Source of the DNA: an uncultured Chitinophagaceae bacterium
Lineage (GTDB): Bacteria > Bacteroidota > Bacteroidia > Chitinophagales > Chitinophagaceae
DNA length: 64,000 nucleotides
Reading direction: 5' to 3'
Assembly (NCBI GenBank): GCA_937958995.1
Contig: CALGAP010000006.1
Location: 1-64,000 of the forward strand
The translations under genes and the position numbers were made by a program. How positions within the stretch are numbered: position 1 is the stretch's first letter; each line of letters begins with the position of its first letter. This document shows, one piece after another, positions 52,400 to 60,987 of this stretch. Below the pieces are notes generated by a model that did no database searches, was not told the DNA's origin, and worked only from the letters and a program-made list of their open reading frames with translations.

Positions 52400-52978
52400 T
52401 TATTGGATGCCGTAGCTCTCCATCAGCGCTTTATACTTTTCGCTGTTTCTCCGGCGCAAACTTTCTTTGCCCACCAAATCCTGGATTTTCATGATGCCGT
52501 CCAACACGGCTTCGGGGCGCGGAGGGCAGCCCGGAATATATACATCCACGGGAATGATCTGGTCAATACCTTGTAATACGCTGTAAGTGTCGAAAATGCC
52601 TCCACTGCTGGCGCAGGCGCCCATGGCCAGCACCCAGCGGGGCTCAGCCATCTGCAGGTAAACCTGTTTCACCACCGGTCCCATCTTCTTGGCAATGGTA
52701 CCCATTACCATCAGCAGGTCGCACTGGCGGGGCGAAAATCCTACACGCTCCGACCCAAAGCGGGCCAGGTCGTAATGCGCACCCATAGTGGCCATAAACT
52801 CGATGCCGCAACACGATGTGGCAAAGGGCAAGGGCCAGATTGAATTTTTACGCGCCAAACCCACCACTTCGGAGAGTTTGGTGGCAAAAAAACCTTCACC
52901 CGTGTGGCCTTCGGGCCCTTCTTTCACCAGCTTCACATCTGTCTGGCCGTAAATATTATACTGAACTGGACGTGCCAT
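52400..52978 (-). CDS. nuoB: NADH-quinone oxidoreductase subunit B
   Basis: The 192-residue protein coordinates cluster N2 with ATSCCGIEFM near 53, MGACASSGGIF near 120 and PGCPPRPEAVLDGI near 150. It transfers electrons to quinone. It follows nuoA by 57 bp. Confidence 0.96.
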   Translation of the reverse strand: MARPVQYNIYGQTDVKLVKEGPEGHTGEGFFATKLSEVVGLARKNSIWPLPFATSCCGIEFMATMGAHYDLARFGSERVGFSPRQCDLLMVMGTIAKKMGPVVKQVYLQMAEPRWVLAMGACASSGGIFDTYSVLQGIDQIIPVDVYIPGCPPRPEAVLDGIMKIQDLVGKESLRRRNSEKYKALMESYGIQ

Positions 52979-53035
52979 AATTTTTCAATGTTTGATGTAA
53001 CCCTTTAAAACAATGGATAAGGGTTAAAGTTGCGC

Positions 53036-53443
53036 CTAATCTTCCCACTTTAGCGCTCCTTTTTTAAGAATATAGAAGAAGCCGCATAAAAATAACGCCA
53101 GGAACATCATCACGGCTATAAAGCCATTCCAACCAAGATCTCTAAAATTCACAGCATAAGGGTAGAAAAAGATCACTTCCACATCGAACAGGACAAACAG
53201 AATAGCGACCAGGAAGTATTTTATGGACATCGGCTGGCGTGCATCACCATGGCTTTTAATACCACTGGCGAAGTTCTCCAGCTTGTCAGCAGTCTTGCGT
53301 TTGGGTCCTAACCAATGGGTTATTCCCATCATCGCCGCAACAAATATAATCGCGAACAGTAGTTGCACACCTACGGCGATGTACCAGAAGGAGCTATCAG
53401 GGTCGTTGGCAGCGGCGGTAACCTGTAACAGGCAGTTCTTCAT
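53036..53443 (-). CDS. nuoA: NADH-quinone oxidoreductase subunit A
   Basis: The 135-residue protein has three membrane segments and the NuoA motif KYFLVAILFVLFDVEVIFFYP (core FLVAILFVLFDVEV, near 78-95). It is the first gene of the nuoABCDEFGHIJKLMN operon, which runs without interruption to 40022. Confidence 0.95.
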   Translation of the reverse strand: MKNCLLQVTAAANDPDSSFWYIAVGVQLLFAIIFVAAMMGITHWLGPKRKTADKLENFASGIKSHGDARQPMSIKYFLVAILFVLFDVEVIFFYPYAVNFRDLGWNGFIAVMMFLALFLCGFFYILKKGALKWED

Positions 53444-53463
53444 AATCCGCTTAAGTTTAGGCG

Positions 53464-53471
53464 CAAAAATA
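53464..53471 (-). promoter_or_regulatory. -7 box of the nuo operon promoter
   Basis: TATTTTTG on the minus strand matches TAnnTTTG and lies about 20 bp before the nuoA start. A TTG 12 bases upstream is closer than usual, so the -33 element is uncertain. Confidence 0.4.
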
Positions 53472-53517
53472 AGGTAGCCATGTCAAAAAGTACAGGCATA
53501 TTCAAAAAATAAAAAAT

Positions 53518-53539
53518 CCCCCGATTAAACTATCGGGGG
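53518..53539 (-). terminator. Rho-independent terminator between the TPR gene and nuoA
   Basis: CCCCCGAT and ATCGGGGG pair around TAAACT; the minus strand continues with ATTTTTTATTTTTT. It ends the TPR operon before the nuo promoter. Confidence 0.85.
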
Positions 53540-53571
53540 AAGTTTTTATTATATCGCACAATAAAATTTCG

Positions 53572-55260
53572 TCACTTCTTGCCCGACGACGAGCCATTGG
53601 GCTTGGTGGTGGCGCCCGATGAGCCTCCTGTTCTCTGGGCAGGTTTTGCAGATTTCCTCAATATATCCAGGAATCTGGGCGCATCTTTGTCTTCCGGATC
53701 AATTTGGATTACCTTTTCCAGGTAAACTATAGCTGAATCCCTGTCTTTTTTCACGTTATTATAATATTGCGCCAGTTGCTTATAGCTGAGAATGATCTGT
53801 GCTTTAAATTTCACTGAATCGATTTCCTTGCTTTTTTCAGCATACAGTTGTGTTTCTGATGCGGCCAGGCCATTTTCCCAGGTACTGTCAATAAACTGCG
53901 CCGATCTTGCTGCCCAGAGATAACCATAGATCTCGTTGGGATATTTTACCTGGTAAATATTCTTAAACACATTGTATGCGCTGTCGTAGTTGCCTGCTGC
54001 GTAGTGTGCATATCCATAGTCGTACAGGTCGCGGTTAGTGGCAGAAGCGGTATCAAAATAGTATCGCTTACTGTTCCACACAGCGGCCAGCTCCTTATCG
54101 CCAATCGAAGTCGCCAGTTTGCCTGCTTCTTCCAGCAGCTGCAGTTTGCCGGTTCTTGCGGTGTCAAGCTCTATCGCTTTTTCATACTGTGCAAAAGCCT
54201 GTGTTTCGCTGCCGGGCGTTTTTGCCAATAATTGTGCGTAGAAAGAATAGTCTTTCGGCACAAAATCCTCCGTCGACTGCTTTGCGAAATACTGGTCCAT
54301 GTAGGTCTTGGCATTGGCAGTATCGTTCAGACCTTCTGCATACGAATAAGCGGTAAGCTTGTAATAGCGAGGATCGGCTTTGTCGCCTAACTGCTGAATT
54401 TTTTGCTTACTCATATCAATAGCCTGCTGGTACTGGCGTGACGCATAGTACAAGCTGGTCTCCAGGTATTCCAGCTCAGGATCCTGGTCGGCCACATCCT
54501 TATATTTCAGAAAATTCTCTCTCGATTTGTTTACGTCCTTGTCGAAGTAATATACATGCAGGTCGTAGTATGCCGGTGCAAAATTGGGGTCGGCTATCAG
54601 GGCATCATCCAGGTACTTGACAAAGAAAGTATAGTTCTGTTGTGTTAAATAGATCTTACCAATGCTCCACTTGGCCGCTGCCAATGTGTTATCCATGGAA
54701 AATGCCTTTTCGTAATTGAGAACGGCATTACCACCGTCAACCAGTTTACGATAAGCATCACCCATCAACATGTAGGTGGTAGCATCGTTGAATTTTTTGA
54801 CCTGGGTGGCCTGGTTAAGCTTTTCGATAGCATAATTAGCATCTCCCAGTTTGGCATCTATATTGGCGCGGGCCACCGCATTGAACACATCTATATCCCT
54901 TGCTTTTGTAATAGATATAGCTGATTCAAATCGCTGACGTGCATCCGCGGTCTTACCTTCCATCAATTCAATCTGGCCCATACCTGCCAGCACCAACGGA
55001 GCGTTTCCATTCTGCTGCAGTAATTTGCTGTATAGATTCTTTGCGGCAACAGAGTCCTTAGTCTTAATCAGGACCTGTCCCAGCCAATAAGTAGCTTCTA
55101 TATCGTTAGGATTAGCAGCCACCACTTTTTCCAATGTTTCCTTTGCGCTTTTATAGCGTTGGTAGTATAAAAACTTTTTCCCCTGCGCCACACTCTGGGC
55201 AGTAACCGCACTGCTTCCCAGCATCACTACTGCTACTAAGCTGATAAAAGACTTCATCAT
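53572..55260 (-). CDS. Exported TPR-repeat protein
   Basis: The 562-residue protein has a signal peptide (MMKSFISLVAVVMLGSSAVTAQS) and many tetratricopeptide repeats from about residue 30 to 540 (for example KGKKFLYYQRYKSAKETLEKV and ATYWLGQVLIKTKDS), ending in a Ser/Gly/Lys-rich tail. TPR proteins are scaffolds; this one is probably periplasmic. It follows the PstS-like gene by 51 bp, and the pair occurs in other Bacteroidetes near the TonB/ExbB cluster. Confidence 0.85.
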   Translation of the reverse strand: MMKSFISLVAVVMLGSSAVTAQSVAQGKKFLYYQRYKSAKETLEKVVAANPNDIEATYWLGQVLIKTKDSVAAKNLYSKLLQQNGNAPLVLAGMGQIELMEGKTADARQRFESAISITKARDIDVFNAVARANIDAKLGDANYAIEKLNQATQVKKFNDATTYMLMGDAYRKLVDGGNAVLNYEKAFSMDNTLAAAKWSIGKIYLTQQNYTFFVKYLDDALIADPNFAPAYYDLHVYYFDKDVNKSRENFLKYKDVADQDPELEYLETSLYYASRQYQQAIDMSKQKIQQLGDKADPRYYKLTAYSYAEGLNDTANAKTYMDQYFAKQSTEDFVPKDYSFYAQLLAKTPGSETQAFAQYEKAIELDTARTGKLQLLEEAGKLATSIGDKELAAVWNSKRYYFDTASATNRDLYDYGYAHYAAGNYDSAYNVFKNIYQVKYPNEIYGYLWAARSAQFIDSTWENGLAASETQLYAEKSKEIDSVKFKAQIILSYKQLAQYYNNVKKDRDSAIVYLEKVIQIDPEDKDAPRFLDILRKSAKPAQRTGGSSGATTKPNGSSSGKK

Positions 55261-55311
55261 TTCGGTTGCGTGTTTTTAGTTTGTTAAAAGTGTTTTATAA
55301 GTAAACTTTTT

Positions 55312-56274
55312 TTACTCGCTGATAGATGTCTGTCTAACGTCTAGTGCCATTCTCGCGGGTAATAAATACGCCCTGTAGAATATCCTTTGTCCTCTCTCGT
55401 AGATGAGAAAATTGGCAAATCCGCTGCCAAGGCCCTTATAATTTTCTTTCAAAATATAGTATAATGGCCTGATCATAGGGTATCGTCCAGAAGCTATATT
55501 ATACTGTACAGGAACAACATACGTGCCATTACAGCCAACACACTCAATTTGGGCAATTTTTACCCGTTTCAGAAAACTTAATTGCGTCGTATCGTCTTTA
55601 TTTCCTATCCAGCTCACCCCAATCAATCCAACAGCGTCTGTATTTTCTGCTATATAGTCAATTACTCCCTCACTGCTCTTAGCTGCCACAATATTGCTGC
55701 TGATGGGCGCGCCTCTTAACAAAGAATCCACCACATATCTTACTGTACTGGTGGAAGTTGTGCCATCAAGCAAAACCTTGTATTTATAACCACTGGTGCC
55801 TTTTACCATGCTGCGGATATCCTGCATGGTGAAAAGGGTATCTTTTACATCGTTGTTTACAATCACCGCAATAGCATCATAGGCAACAATACCAAAGGAA
55901 GGATTGAAAGAAAGCTGGTCGCGCATAGTCTTCTGCTCTTCTTCGCTCAATCCCCGGGTAACAATCACCATACGAATGCTGTCAACATTCAGATCACGCA
56001 AACATTCTGCTTCGGGTTTATAATGCACCACGATATGTGCATCAGGATACTGGCTTTCAAAAACTTTTATATGCGAATCGATCACAGGCTTGAACGATTC
56101 GTCAACGCTGATGTGAATGGTGCCTGATTTCATGGTATCGGTGGGGATATTGGCAGGCGTACCCCCCTGACAGGAGACAAGCAGCAACAAGATAGTCAAT
56201 CCTGCAAAAAAAGGCAATATGTACCTGGAACAAATAGCGAGCCTGAACCGTCCCATTTCAGTAACCATATGCAT
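55312..56274 (-). CDS. PstS-like substrate-binding lipoprotein
   Basis: The 320-residue protein has a lipoprotein signal with lipobox LLVSC (Cys35) and a PBP-like domain (GTIHISVDESFKPVIDSHIK near 53; LLDGTTSTSTVRYVVDSLL near 165). This fold binds phosphate or similar anions, but no pstCAB genes are nearby, so the ligand is unknown. Starts at Met1, Met3 or Met7 are all possible. It is 15 bp after the small membrane protein gene. Confidence 0.8.
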   Translation of the reverse strand: MHMVTEMGRFRLAICSRYILPFFAGLTILLLLVSCQGGTPANIPTDTMKSGTIHISVDESFKPVIDSHIKVFESQYPDAHIVVHYKPEAECLRDLNVDSIRMVIVTRGLSEEEQKTMRDQLSFNPSFGIVAYDAIAVIVNNDVKDTLFTMQDIRSMVKGTSGYKYKVLLDGTTSTSTVRYVVDSLLRGAPISSNIVAAKSSEGVIDYIAENTDAVGLIGVSWIGNKDDTTQLSFLKRVKIAQIECVGCNGTYVVPVQYNIASGRYPMIRPLYYILKENYKGLGSGFANFLIYERGQRIFYRAYLLPARMALDVRQTSISE

Positions 56275-56289
56275 AAAGCGTTTTCCTTT

Positions 56290-56529
56290 CTACCGAAAAT
56301 AATTTTTCTTATACCCCCTGTATATTCTGAAAATGCCATAAATCAGAAATAAAGCCCCAAAGGCGTAAGAATAAGGTTCAGGTAAAAAGTCCAGCTCATA
56401 TCCAATCCATTTCCCCAACAGCACAAAACCACCAAAGGCAACATACAAAATGCCCATTCCATAGTCCATTAGCGACCTTCTGTTTGCGTAGGCCTTCAGC
56501 TTTTTGTCTTCGTATTCGTCCTGAGCCAT
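56290..56529 (-). CDS. Small two-segment membrane protein
   Basis: The 79-residue protein has a charged N-terminus (MAQDEYEDKKLKAYANRRS) and two membrane segments (about 22-41 and 54-70) with a basic C-terminus. The family is not recognised. It starts the operon with the PstS-like lipoprotein and TPR protein, and might anchor them to the inner membrane; that is inference. Confidence 0.75.
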   Translation of the reverse strand: MAQDEYEDKKLKAYANRRSLMDYGMGILYVAFGGFVLLGKWIGYELDFLPEPYSYAFGALFLIYGIFRIYRGYKKNYFR

Positions 56530-56774
56530 CCTGTTAATTTAGGGTTCGGGCAAGATAAGCAATTAGCCTGAAAACCTATCCCGTCCTTCACCGGTTTACT
56601 AAAAATTTAATCCCCGATTTAATACTCCTGAACCTGATCTGTGACCATCACAATTTACAGGGCAGCGGAGTTAAAAAAAACTGCCAACTGTTAGTATGAG
56701 ATGCCATCCGGGGGTAATATCCATAACCAAATTGTATTCCAAAAGCCGCCCGGGCCATATCGCTAAATCCCGAT

Positions 56775-56782
56775 TATCTTTG
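56775..56782 (+). promoter_or_regulatory. -7 box of the phosphatase-hisS operon
   Basis: TATCTTTG matches TAnnTTTG exactly and ends 5 bases before the phosphatase ATG, so the mRNA would be nearly leaderless. The remaining part of the 258-bp gap upstream (56530-56774) shows no other recognisable feature. Confidence 0.5.
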
Positions 56783-56787
56783 CGGCC

Positions 56788-57258
56788 ATGAAGATTTTAA
56801 TGGTGTGCCTGGGTAACATCTGCCGCAGCCCGCTGGCAGAAGGCATTCTGCAATATAAAGCACAACAGGCCGGATTGAACTGGATTATCGATAGCGCCGG
56901 AACCAACGGATATCATGTGGGTGAGCCCCCGCATCATCTTTCGCAAAAAGTGGCCCGACTGAACGGCATCGACATCAGTCACCAGCGAGCCAGGCGTTTT
57001 ACGCCCGCCGATTTTCACCGGTTCGACAAAATATACGCCCTGGCCGGCGACGTGCTGGAAGAAATGCAGTGGATCGCCAAAAAAGAATTCGACCCCCGCA
57101 AGGCCACCCTGCTGATGAACGAACTCCATCCCGGCAAAGACCTCGACGTACCCGACCCCTGGTACGGTCCCGAACCCGGTTATCATGAAGTATTCAGGAT
57201 GATCGACGAGGTATGCGAAGCAATTATCGCCAAATATGGCAAGACTATACAAATCTGA
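56788..57258 (+). CDS. Low-molecular-weight protein tyrosine phosphatase
   Basis: The 156-residue protein has the P-loop CLGNICRSP at residues 7-15 and the acid loop DPWYG near 131, in which Asp is the general acid. Such enzymes dephosphorylate protein tyrosines and sometimes arginines. It is followed 11 bp later by hisS and probably shares its promoter. Confidence 0.93.
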   Translation: MKILMVCLGNICRSPLAEGILQYKAQQAGLNWIIDSAGTNGYHVGEPPHHLSQKVARLNGIDISHQRARRFTPADFHRFDKIYALAGDVLEEMQWIAKKEFDPRKATLLMNELHPGKDLDVPDPWYGPEPGYHEVFRMIDEVCEAIIAKYGKTIQI

Positions 57259-57269
57259 ACATTGCAATA

Positions 57270-58640
57270 ATGAGTAAAGAAAAACCTTCTATACCCCAGG
57301 GCACACGCGATTTCGGACCGGAAGTAGTTAGAAAGAGATCATTCATTTTCGACACCATCAAAAAAACTTTTGAGCTCTATGGTTTTCAGCCGCTGGAAAC
57401 ACCGGCCATGGAAAACCTGGCAACACTGATGGGCAAATACGGTGAAGAAGGTGATAAGCTCATTTTTAAGATATTGAATAACGGTCTCGGCGAACCGAAA
57501 AAGATTGACAAATCGCGCGCGGCATTTGAAAATGTACTGCAGGGAAAAAATGACACCCACCTCACCGAGCGCGCCCTCCGGTATGACCTCACCATTCCCT
57601 TTGCCCGCTATGTGGCTATGAACCATGGTCAACTGGTGTTTCCCTTCAAACGATACCAGATGCAACCCGTATGGCGTGCCGACCGCCCGCAGAAAGGACG
57701 CTACCGCGAGTTTTATCAATGCGATGCCGACGTGGTGGGCAGCACTTCGTTGCTGAATGAAGTGGAACTGGCTTCCATATATCACGATGTATTCACCCAC
57801 CTGGGCATTACCGGTTATGAACTGCGCATCAATAACCGCAAGATACTGGCTGCACTTGCCGAGCTGTGTGGCGGGCAGGATAAAATGACTTCTATAACCA
57901 TTGCCATAGACAAACTTGACAAGATCGGCATAGTTAAAGTGAAGGAAGAATTGTTGCAACGAGATCTAAACGAAGAACAAATAACCACGATCGAAAAATA
58001 TTTGCAGATAACTGGTAACAATGAACAAAATTTAACACAAATAAGGTCGTTAATAGGTGGCGTGGAAATCGGGCGCAAAGGCATTGAAGAGATCGAATAT
58101 GTGCTCGGCATTAACACTGACGCCAGACTGGTAGTTGATTTCACCCTTGCGCGCGGCCTCGATTACTATACAGGAATCATATTCGAAGCGCGCGCACCAA
58201 AAGAAGTGAAGATCGGCAGCATCGGCGGCGGCGGGCGCTACGATGACCTCACAGGACTTTTTGGGGTGCCCGGCATTCCGGGGGTGGGTATCAGTTTTGG
58301 GGTCGACAGGATCTATGATGTGATGGAAGAGTTGAAACTATTCCCCGCCGAAGTGCATACAGGCACACAGATATTGTTCTTTAACATGGGCGAACAGGAA
58401 TCGCGAACAGCCTACAAGCAGGTGCAGCAACTGCGGGCCAAAGGAGTACGTTGCGAATTGTTTCATGAACCTGCTAAAATGGATAAACAATTTAAATACG
58501 CTGAGCGAAAAGGCATTCCCTTTGTCGCGATACTTGGAAGCCAGGAACTAACGGAAGAAACCTGTGTAGTAAAAGATCTGCGCACGGGCAGGCAGGAACG
58601 GGTGCCACTGGCAGAACTCATTTTTTATTCGTTTATTTGA
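57270..58640 (+). CDS. hisS: Histidyl-tRNA synthetase
   Basis: The 456-residue protein is a class II synthetase: PQGTRDFGPEVV at the start, motif 2 RADRPQKGRYREFYQCD near 120, the histidine-binding GLDYYTGIIFE near 305, motif 3-like GIGISFGVDR (here GVGISFGVDR) near 345, and an anticodon-binding C-terminal domain. Met at 57270 (MSKEKPSIPQG) is chosen; the longer frame overlaps the phosphatase. It charges tRNA-His. Confidence 0.96.
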   Translation: MSKEKPSIPQGTRDFGPEVVRKRSFIFDTIKKTFELYGFQPLETPAMENLATLMGKYGEEGDKLIFKILNNGLGEPKKIDKSRAAFENVLQGKNDTHLTERALRYDLTIPFARYVAMNHGQLVFPFKRYQMQPVWRADRPQKGRYREFYQCDADVVGSTSLLNEVELASIYHDVFTHLGITGYELRINNRKILAALAELCGGQDKMTSITIAIDKLDKIGIVKVKEELLQRDLNEEQITTIEKYLQITGNNEQNLTQIRSLIGGVEIGRKGIEEIEYVLGINTDARLVVDFTLARGLDYYTGIIFEARAPKEVKIGSIGGGGRYDDLTGLFGVPGIPGVGISFGVDRIYDVMEELKLFPAEVHTGTQILFFNMGEQESRTAYKQVQQLRAKGVRCELFHEPAKMDKQFKYAERKGIPFVAILGSQELTEETCVVKDLRTGRQERVPLAELIFYSFI

Positions 58641-58667
58641 CCACCTTAAAATACTAAACAAGACCTT

Positions 58668-60266
58668 ATGCATCGTAACCTTTTAAAATTAATTGTGGTT
58701 CTCTCCGGGATCACATTTATTGTGTCGTGCTCCGGGGGAGCCGATAAGTATAGTATAGCCGTTCCGAAAGACGCAGCCTTTGTACTACATATCAATGGCC
58801 CTGCGCTGAGCCAAAAGATCAGCTGGGAAGATATCAAGAACAGCAGCTGGTTCAAAGAAATTTATGCCGAGTCGCAGGACGATTCCCTGGCAAAACGCCT
58901 GCTCGATGATCCCGAGAATACGGGCGTGAACCTGCAAGAACACCTGGTGACATTCATGAAGCGTAGTGGCCGCAACGGCTACATGGCTTTTGAAGGCAGC
59001 GTTAAAGACGTCAACGCTTTTGAAAATTTCCTGAAGAAAGTGGAAAAGAATGCCACCGTCTCCAAAGATGGTGATATTAATATCCTTGCTAAAGAAGGCT
59101 CCGTGATAACATGGAACAGCGAACGCTTTATCGCCATTAGCGGGATTTCTTCTGCCTCATTCAGTTCATACCGCTCAAGTGGCGCCCTCACGACAGACAG
59201 CCTGGTAAAATATGCCAAAGAACTCTATGCATTGAAAGGCGATCAAAACCTTTTCAGCGATAAACGATTTGCCAGCCTGATGAATGAAACCGGCGATATG
59301 CATTTTTGGGTTAGTCCCGAACATGCATATGGTGAAGAAATGGCCGGCGCTCTCAACATGTTCAGATTTGGCGACATTATGCAAGGTAATGCCACTGCCA
59401 TGAGCGTGAATTTTGAGAACGGAAAAATCACGGCTAAATCAAAAACATATTACAATAAAGATTTGGCAAAGCTTTTAGAGAAGTACAAATCGAAAAAAAT
59501 AGACGCTTCATTGCTCACCCGCATTCCTTCGCAGGATATAGTGGGCGTGCTTGCCTTCAACTATCCTCCCGAAGGCATTAAGGAACTCCTCAAACTCTTT
59601 GGGCTTGATGGAATAGCCAACGAAGGCCTTAGCCGTCTCAACTATTCTCTCGACGAATTTGTGAAGGCATACAAAGGCGATGTGGTGCTGGCCTTTACTG
59701 ACTTCCAGCTTAAGAAAGCTGATTTTCCCGAATTAAAAGGCAGCAACGGTGAACCAATAGAGTTGCCTGAAACGCGCGACTTTAAAGTGTTGTTTGCTGC
59801 TTCGGTAAGAGACAAGGCATCCTTTGAAAAACTGGTTTCTAACCTTAGAAGCACGTTCGAAGAAGAAGGCGGCTCCCGGATGGGAATGCCACCCGTTAGC
59901 TTCAGCACCAATGAAGAATGGTTTGCAGCCGGCAATTCAGTTGACCAGGTAAACCAGTTCCTCGCCGGCGGCGATAACAAATGGTCGATGGCCGGGAGAC
60001 TGAGTGGCCATACCACATTATTTTACCTGGACCTGCAAAAAGTGATGAAACTCTTTGCCAGCGACCCTGCAACCAAAACAGGCGCAACGGTAAACGAATC
60101 GATGAAAGTGTGGGAAAATATCATCGCTACCACAGGTGATGTAACCGACAACACCGTGACAGGCGAATTCGAGGTGAACCTGGTGGATAAAAACACCAAT
60201 GCCCTGAAACAAATAAGCCAGTGGGCAGACAGGGTAGCAATGCTCAACAAGAACACAGCTTTCTAA
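58668..60266 (+). CDS. DUF4836 family lipoprotein
   Basis: The 532-residue protein has a lipoprotein signal with lipobox TFIVSC (Cys21) and then SIAVPKDAAFVLHINGPALS, the beginning of DUF4836, a family largely limited to Bacteroidetes. Function is unknown. It starts 27 bp after hisS and is followed by a clear terminator. Confidence 0.85.
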   Translation: MHRNLLKLIVVLSGITFIVSCSGGADKYSIAVPKDAAFVLHINGPALSQKISWEDIKNSSWFKEIYAESQDDSLAKRLLDDPENTGVNLQEHLVTFMKRSGRNGYMAFEGSVKDVNAFENFLKKVEKNATVSKDGDINILAKEGSVITWNSERFIAISGISSASFSSYRSSGALTTDSLVKYAKELYALKGDQNLFSDKRFASLMNETGDMHFWVSPEHAYGEEMAGALNMFRFGDIMQGNATAMSVNFENGKITAKSKTYYNKDLAKLLEKYKSKKIDASLLTRIPSQDIVGVLAFNYPPEGIKELLKLFGLDGIANEGLSRLNYSLDEFVKAYKGDVVLAFTDFQLKKADFPELKGSNGEPIELPETRDFKVLFAASVRDKASFEKLVSNLRSTFEEEGGSRMGMPPVSFSTNEEWFAAGNSVDQVNQFLAGGDNKWSMAGRLSGHTTLFYLDLQKVMKLFASDPATKTGATVNESMKVWENIIATTGDVTDNTVTGEFEVNLVDKNTNALKQISQWADRVAMLNKNTAF

Positions 60267-60282
60267 AAAATAAATACTACAT

Positions 60283-60307
60283 CCAGGCAGGCCTCACACC
60301 TGCCTGG
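60283..60307 (+). terminator. Rho-independent terminator after the DUF4836 gene
   Basis: CCAGGCAGG and CCTGCCTGG form a 9-bp stem around CCTCACA, followed by AATTTTTTTT. It lies just before the ABC transporter genes. Confidence 0.9.
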
Positions 60308-60327
60308 AATTTTTTTTATAACCCGCT

Positions 60328-60969
60328 ATGACCATACAGCTGCAGCAGGTATTACCGGAATATTTCGAAAAATCAAGATCGGAGCGCTCGGAAGTCTGGG
60401 GAAAGGACCTGCAGTTTAATAAAGGCGAGTATATCAAGATTGTCGCGCCCTCGGGCAGCGGCAAGTCCTCGCTTATGCATTTCCTGTATGGTCTGCGCAA
60501 GGAATACAACGGCCATATCATCATCGGCGGAAAAAACACGAAACAATGCGGGGCAGAAGAATTTGCCACACTGCGCAAAGATGTGCTCAGCATCGTGTTC
60601 CAGGACCTGCGCCTGTTTCCCGAGCAAACGGTAAGACAAAATATCGAGCTCAAGCGTCAACTGAATCCTTTTCATCCGCCGGAGAAGATTGATGAAATGG
60701 CCGAGAGGTTGGGTATCAAAAACAAGTTAGAATCACGCAGCCGCATCTGCAGCTATGGCGAACAACAACGCGTGGCCATTATTCGCGCGCTGATGCAGCC
60801 CTTTGATTTTTTGCTGCTGGATGAACCCTTCAGTCATCTCGACGATAATAATTCACAAAAAGCAATGGATCTGATGCTGGAAGAAGCGAAAGCACGCCAT
60901 GCTGCTATAATTTTCGCCGACCTGGAAAGAATAGACTGGTTTCCTTACAACCGGCTATTTCATTTATAA
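60328..60969 (+). CDS. ABC transporter ATP-binding protein (LolD/FtsE-like)
   Basis: The 213-residue protein has Walker A APSGSGKSSLM near residue 45, signature SYGEQQRVAIIRAL near 145 and Walker B DFLLLDEPFSHLDD near 165. The signature is SYGEQ rather than LSGGQ, a moderate variation. It is followed 18 bp later by an FtsX-type permease, so the pair is probably a lipoprotein- or peptide-handling exporter. Confidence 0.88.
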   Translation: MTIQLQQVLPEYFEKSRSERSEVWGKDLQFNKGEYIKIVAPSGSGKSSLMHFLYGLRKEYNGHIIIGGKNTKQCGAEEFATLRKDVLSIVFQDLRLFPEQTVRQNIELKRQLNPFHPPEKIDEMAERLGIKNKLESRSRICSYGEQQRVAIIRALMQPFDFLLLDEPFSHLDDNNSQKAMDLMLEEAKARHAAIIFADLERIDWFPYNRLFHL

Positions 60970-60987
60970 TAAATAATTCGTTTCGCA

